Program-made: the position numbers and the translations under genes
The notes under the pieces: generated by a model
Told to the model about the DNA's origin: nothing
Seen by the model: only the letters and a program-made list of their open reading frames with translations
The model's database searches: none
Assembly (NCBI RefSeq): GCF_033366695.1
Contig: NZ_JAOBTQ010000001.1
Span: forward strand, 2,790,001-2,854,000
Reading direction: 5' to 3'
Origin: Streptomyces sp. SCL15-4
GTDB lineage: Bacteria; Actinomycetota; Actinomycetes; Streptomycetales; Streptomycetaceae
Length of the DNA stretch: 64,000 bases
Shown: piece after piece, positions 60,333-64,000 of the stretch
Position numbering within the stretch: the first letter of the stretch is position 1
Layout: each line of letters opens with the position of its first letter

Positions 60333-61560
60333 GATGGCTCCTGAGAGGTTCTACGACGGAGTCGACCATGCCCGGCACCATCACGTGGGCGACGGGCAGG
60401 CCGAGTTCCGGGACGGTCAGGTCGGTGTGCACGACCCGGTCGTAGCCGCCGGCCTCCAGCGCGGCGGCCACGTGCCGCAGCGTGGCGCGCGTCGAGCGCG
60501 GCGGCGGGTCGGGCAGCGTGCGGAAGTCCGTGACGCCCTCCGCCCTGGCGCGCAGGGAACGGTGCAGGAACGCCGTCCGCTGGGCGGCGGGGTCCGCGCG
60601 GTAGACGTCGGCGACGCGGTCGAGGTCCTCCCGGCTGCCCTGGATCGCGGTGGCGCGGGCCTGGGCGGCCTCGGTCAGGGCGCGGCGCAGGGCGACGCCC
60701 GCGTTGGGGTGCGTGCCGAATCCGGAGACCGCCAGGTGCGCCTGGTGGGCGCCCGGGTCGGAGAGGAACACCGCGAAGGTGGGCAGCACGGTGGTGTGGG
60801 TGAGGTCGATGACGACGGTGTCGATCTCGGCCTTGGCGTACTTGACCAGCAGCTCCGACTCGGCGGGCCCGGTGATCGTGTCGAGCGGGACCAGGCGGCC
60901 CGGTCCGCCGTGGAGGTAGCGGGAGGTGGCGTCCCGTTCCACGACTTCGTAGAGGGCGTGCAGCACCGCCTCGCTCAGGGTGGCGCCGGAGGCCAGGCCC
61001 GTGGTGCTCGGACGGACCGGCCGCAGGCAGCCGGGCGGTGCGGTGTACGGGAAGATCACCTCGGCGGCGGGCAGCAGCACCGGGCTGCCGTCCCTGCTGT
61101 CCCGGCCCCGGATCCACTCCAGCGGCCGGTCGTCGGGCAACTCGGCGAGGCCCAGGTCGGATGCGCCCAGATGGGCCTGGCCCTCGGCCCGCAGCCGGGC
61201 CGGTGCGGCCGTCAGGGCGGGGCGGGCGAGGGAGCCGCAGTGCCGTTCCAGCGCCTCGAACAGCGCCGAGGCCAGTGCCTCCGCGGGCGCGTTGCCCTTG
61301 CCCTGGCAGAGGGTGATCTGGCCGGTGCGGGCGCTGGGCCGGGTGACGCTGAAGACGGGGATGCCGACGACGTCGAGCGGCGTGAGGTCCGCGACCCGGC
61401 TGATGCCGAGCCGGTGGCGCAGCGGCCAGACGCGGGCGATGGCCTCGGCGGCCGGCACCGACCGGTGCGAGGTGCCGCACGGCAGCATGGCCGGGTCGTC
61501 GGTCGTGGCCTCCAGCCACGCCAGGGCGTGCGCGGGCGGGCTGTTGTCCAGGTCAGTCAT
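60304..61560 (-). CDS. YcaO-domain ATP-dependent cyclodehydratase/thioamide synthase
   Basis: 418 residues. YcaO ATP-site motifs are present: GKGNAPAEALASALFEALER (residues 87-106), SEAVLHALYEVVERDA (196-211) and LTEAAQARATAIQG (295-308), supplying the Glu/Gln/Arg residues that bind Mg-ATP. The C-terminus (VVEPLRSHRVAHQPVQA) lacks the PxPxP end of azoline-forming YcaOs, which, with the overlapping tfuA, favours amide-to-thioamide chemistry on a peptide backbone. No fused E1/ocin-ThiF partner domain is present. Overlaps the carbamoyltransferase gene by 8 bases and tfuA by 29, so the three are coupled. Confidence 0.93.
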   Translation of the reverse strand: MTDLDNSPPAHALAWLEATTDDPAMLPCGTSHRSVPAAEAIARVWPLRHRLGISRVADLTPLDVVGIPVFSVTRPSARTGQITLCQGKGNAPAEALASALFEALERHCGSLARPALTAAPARLRAEGQAHLGASDLGLAELPDDRPLEWIRGRDSRDGSPVLLPAAEVIFPYTAPPGCLRPVRPSTTGLASGATLSEAVLHALYEVVERDATSRYLHGGPGRLVPLDTITGPAESELLVKYAKAEIDTVVIDLTHTTVLPTFAVFLSDPGAHQAHLAVSGFGTHPNAGVALRRALTEAAQARATAIQGSREDLDRVADVYRADPAAQRTAFLHRSLRARAEGVTDFRTLPDPPPRSTRATLRHVAAALEAGGYDRVVHTDLTVPELGLPVAHVMVPGMVDSVVEPLRSHRVAHQPVQA

Positions 61561-64000
61561 CTGCGGTCTCCCGGGTGACCACCAGCAGGCAGCGGGCGCG
61601 GAGCGCGGTCAGGAACGCCAGCGCCGTCTCGGTGCCGGTCTGCGTGCCGTCGAGGCAGTGCGGCAGGTAGGCGCCGAGGGGACGGCCGGGGTCGGCCTGG
61701 GACAAGGCGGTGAACGCCCACCCCGGCAGTTCGAGGCCGGCCGGTTCGGCCCCGCCGGTGATCCGCAGCCGGCTGCCCTCGGCGTCCTGCTCCCATCGCA
61801 GCCGTACACCGGGAGCGAGGACGATCCGGGAGCGCAGCGAGAGCGGCGCCTCGTGCTCGGGGGTACGGCGGACCAGCCGGTCGCCGAGCACCATGGCGCT
61901 CAGCCGGGTGCCCAGCAGCATGTCGAGGGCCTGGCCGGGGGTCTCGATCATGGGCTCGCCGCGGCGGTTCAGCGAGGTGTTCACCAGGACGGGGAAACCG
62001 GTGCGTTCGCCGACGAGGTGCAGCAGCTCGTGGACGCGCGGGTTGGCCGCCCGCGAGACCGTCTGCACGCGGGCCGTGCCGTCGACGTGGGTGACGGCCG
62101 CGAGCTGCTCGCGGTACTTCTCGCGGACCGGGACCACGCGCAGCATGTGCGGTGACGGCTCGTCGAGGTCGAAGTACTCGGCGGCGACCTCCTCGGGCAC
62201 GATGGGCGCCAGCGGGCGGAAGTCCTCCCGGAACTTGATGTGGGCGTTGATGAAGTCCCAGGTGTCGCGGCTCCTGGCGTCGGCGAGGACCGACCGGTGC
62301 CCCAGCGCGCGCGGTCCGAACTCCGAGCCGCCCTGGAACCAGCCGATGACCTCGCCCGCGGCGATCCGGTCCGCGACGGCCTCCGGTGACAGCGGTTCGA
62401 CGACCACCCGGTCACCGACCAGCCGGATGGCCGCGTCATGGTCGTCCTGGGTGTACGGATGGCCCAAGTAGTCGTTGAACTCGCCTCGTTCGCGACGGGT
62501 GGAGCCGGTGAGCCGGAAGTGCGCGGCGGCCGCGGCGCCCAGCGAGACCCCGGCGTCGCTCGCCGCCGGGAACACGAAGAGGTGGTCGGCTCCGCTCTCG
62601 CGGGCGATGCGGTCGTTGGCCACGGAGTTGAGCGCGATGCCTCCCGCGTAGGCGAGGTTGCCGCAGCCGGGCACCAGCGACATGGCGTACCGCATACGGG
62701 CCACCAGTGCCTCTTCGAGGTCGGCCTGGATCCGGGCCGCGAGGTCGGCGTGGTCCAGCGGGCGGCCGGAGCCGGGGTCGCGGTAGGCGTCCTTCCAGTC
62801 GCTGCGGAAGCGCGGCAGGCCGTCCGGCCCCGTCTCCAGGAAGCTCGGTCCCGCGTTGCCGGGCTTGCCCCAGGGCGCGAGGCCCATCAGCTTGCCGCTG
62901 CCCTCCTGCCAGTCGCCGAAGACGTACTGGCTCACGGCCGCGTAGGTCTCGCCGATCGAGGAGGAGCCGACGCGGACGTTGAAGGAGTCGGCGTACTCGC
63001 GGAACAGCAGCCGGTAGCCGTCGCGGTCGAAGTGGTAGACGGAGAAGACGTGGACGCGGGGCAGCCGGTCCTCGGTCGTCCGGGCCAGGTACTCCCGCAG
63101 CCCGGGGCCGTCGACCAGGAGGTCGTCCGCGCCGAGCACGGAGCCCCCGGAGCCGTCGCAGACGACGACCACCGCCTCCTCGAACGGCGAGCCCCAGAAC
63201 GCGGAGAAGGCGTGGGCGAGGTGGTGCGAGACGTAGACGGCGCGTTCGTCGAACGGGTCGAAGAGGTCGAACGTCCGCGCGGCGGACGGTACCGACAGTC
63301 CCACGTAACCCGGCAGCAGCGGCTGCGCGTTGAAGGCGAACACGTCCACGTCGTCGGCGCGCAGGCCGGCCGAGGTGAGGCAGTAGTCGGCCGCCGCCCG
63401 GGAGGAGAGGTGGCCGGCTCCATCGTGTTTGCGGCGGGTGACCCGCTCCTGCTGCACGGCGACCTGCGGGGTGCCGTCGCGCAGGAGGCAGGCGGAGGCG
63501 TCGTGGCTGGCCGACAGGCCGAGGATGACGGGACGGTCCGTGCCGGTCCGCTCGGCGCGCCGGGCCGCCGGTGCGTTCCCGGCGGGCTCGCCGGCACGCT
63601 CCTCGATCTCCTCGACGGTGTCGGCACCGCCGACGGACACGAAGGCGGTGACCGGTTCGGGGCATTCGACGGTGATCACCATCTCGCCGTCGGCGCCGGG
63701 CGGGACGTCGAGCACCAGCCATCCGGGGCCGGTGGCCCGCCGGCTGGTGCCGGCGCCCGCAACGGACACCGACAGTCCGGCGGCACGCGGCAGCCACAGC
63801 GGCGCGCCGTCGCCGCTGACGGCCTCCTCCGCTCCCTCGGTGACCACCGCGACGCGCACGGCGGCGTGCCCGGTCCGGGCGCGCAGCCGCAGCCGCGTGG
63901 CCGCGCGCGGCAGGCGGAAGCAGGACGGTCCGGGTCCGTCGGCGCTCAGCTGCCGCGTCAGCGGCGCGTCCGCCAGCACTCCGCCCGGCCCGGCCGAGGC
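61553..64000 (-). CDS. NodU/CmcH-family carbamoyltransferase with extra N- and C-terminal domains (5' end cut by window edge)
   Basis: At least 815 codons are open to the right edge; the GTG at 63979 has no spaced ribosome site, so the true start is probably outside. About 150 N-terminal residues form a beta-rich segment not found in ordinary family members. The carbamoyltransferase core starts at VILGLSASHDASACLLRDG, with metal-binding HHLAHAF, VVCDGSGGS, AYAGGIALNS, WFQGGSEFGPRALGHRS and FPVLVNTSLNRRGEPM. The last ~91 residues (from about 718) form a beta-hairpin plus helices ending ALAFLTALRARCLLVV, resembling the PqqD/RiPP-recognition fold. The enzyme carbamoylates a hydroxyl or amine using carbamoyl phosphate and ATP. 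Confidence 0.9.
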   Translation of the reverse strand, partial: ASAGPGGVLADAPLTRQLSADGPGPSCFRLPRAATRLRLRARTGHAAVRVAVVTEGAEEAVSGDGAPLWLPRAAGLSVSVAGAGTSRRATGPGWLVLDVPPGADGEMVITVECPEPVTAFVSVGGADTVEEIEERAGEPAGNAPAARRAERTGTDRPVILGLSASHDASACLLRDGTPQVAVQQERVTRRKHDGAGHLSSRAAADYCLTSAGLRADDVDVFAFNAQPLLPGYVGLSVPSAARTFDLFDPFDERAVYVSHHLAHAFSAFWGSPFEEAVVVVCDGSGGSVLGADDLLVDGPGLREYLARTTEDRLPRVHVFSVYHFDRDGYRLLFREYADSFNVRVGSSSIGETYAAVSQYVFGDWQEGSGKLMGLAPWGKPGNAGPSFLETGPDGLPRFRSDWKDAYRDPGSGRPLDHADLAARIQADLEEALVARMRYAMSLVPGCGNLAYAGGIALNSVANDRIARESGADHLFVFPAASDAGVSLGAAAAAHFRLTGSTRRERGEFNDYLGHPYTQDDHDAAIRLVGDRVVVEPLSPEAVADRIAAGEVIGWFQGGSEFGPRALGHRSVLADARSRDTWDFINAHIKFREDFRPLAPIVPEEVAAEYFDLDEPSPHMLRVVPVREKYREQLAAVTHVDGTARVQTVSRAANPRVHELLHLVGERTGFPVLVNTSLNRRGEPMIETPGQALDMLLGTRLSAMVLGDRLVRRTPEHEAPLSLRSRIVLAPGVRLRWEQDAEGSRLRITGGAEPAGLELPGWAFTALSQADPGRPLGAYLPHCLDGTQTGTETALAFLTALRARCLLVVTRETADD

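Overview
This window reads as the chromosome of a Streptomyces species or a very close relative. Base composition is strongly GC-rich with G/C-ending codons throughout. GTG starts are common, -10 boxes often sit 6-7 bases before the start codon (leaderless transcripts), and the gene content is typically streptomycete: a GGDEF-EAL protein upstream-adjacent to NAD-dependent DNA ligase, an actinobacterial glycine riboswitch-gcvT locus, many Tat/lipoprotein exports and ATP-binding anti-sigma-like proteins. Identification rests on reading translated sequence and motifs; no database search was run.

Layout. 1-7 kb: a leftward run of LOG protein, SDR, MetE-like protein, ligA and a GGDEF/EAL c-di-GMP protein (cut by the left edge), with a DUF427 protein and an alpha/beta hydrolase diverging. 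8-11.3 kb: mnmA, an exported amidase and a cysteine desulfurase; the desulfurase and MnmA can form a tRNA 2-thiouridine sulfur relay. 11.4-17.3 kb: small membrane proteins, a TetR regulator, a gene remnant, a thioesterase, an esterase, a UPF0126/TRIC membrane protein and a secreted M1 peptidase. 17.4-24 kb: a five-gene oligopeptide/dipeptide ABC importer. 24.3-31.6 kb: two SseB-family proteins, a P-loop protein, then a tandem glycine riboswitch driving gcvT, followed by gcvH, glyA and sdaA, a one-carbon/serine-glycine locus. 31.7-37.8 kb: a membrane protein, a WD40 protein, a PI-PLC-like secreted protein, a GH25 lysozyme, two oxidoreductases and an AraC regulator.

38-45 kb: a GntR regulator divergent from leuA, which is preceded by a leaderless leader peptide with four consecutive Leu codons and competing RNA stems (an attenuator); a stand-alone ABC ATPase is translationally coupled to leuA. 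Then an EF-hand protein, a GNAT, a beta-propeller lipoprotein with a deacetylase-like lipoprotein, and an RsbW-type ATP-binding protein. 45-54.6 kb: enoyl-CoA hydratase, two paralogous L,D-transpeptidase lipoproteins, glgX with a decayed copy of its own 3' end downstream, a SigE-type ECF sigma factor with a putative membrane partner, and a GT2/membrane glycosyltransferase pair. 54.6-56.2 kb: a sulfatase preceded by a short Cys-containing leader peptide.

56.3-64 kb is the most unusual part: a JmjC/cupin oxygenase and a GNAT facing a leftward MFS-TfuA-YcaO-carbamoyltransferase run. TfuA plus YcaO is the hallmark of peptide thioamidation, and the carbamoyltransferase carries an extra N-terminal beta-rich region and a C-terminal segment that looks like a PqqD/RRE peptide-binding fold. 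I infer an uncharacterised thioamidated/carbamoylated natural-product (probably RiPP) cluster whose precursor peptide and remaining genes lie beyond the right edge.
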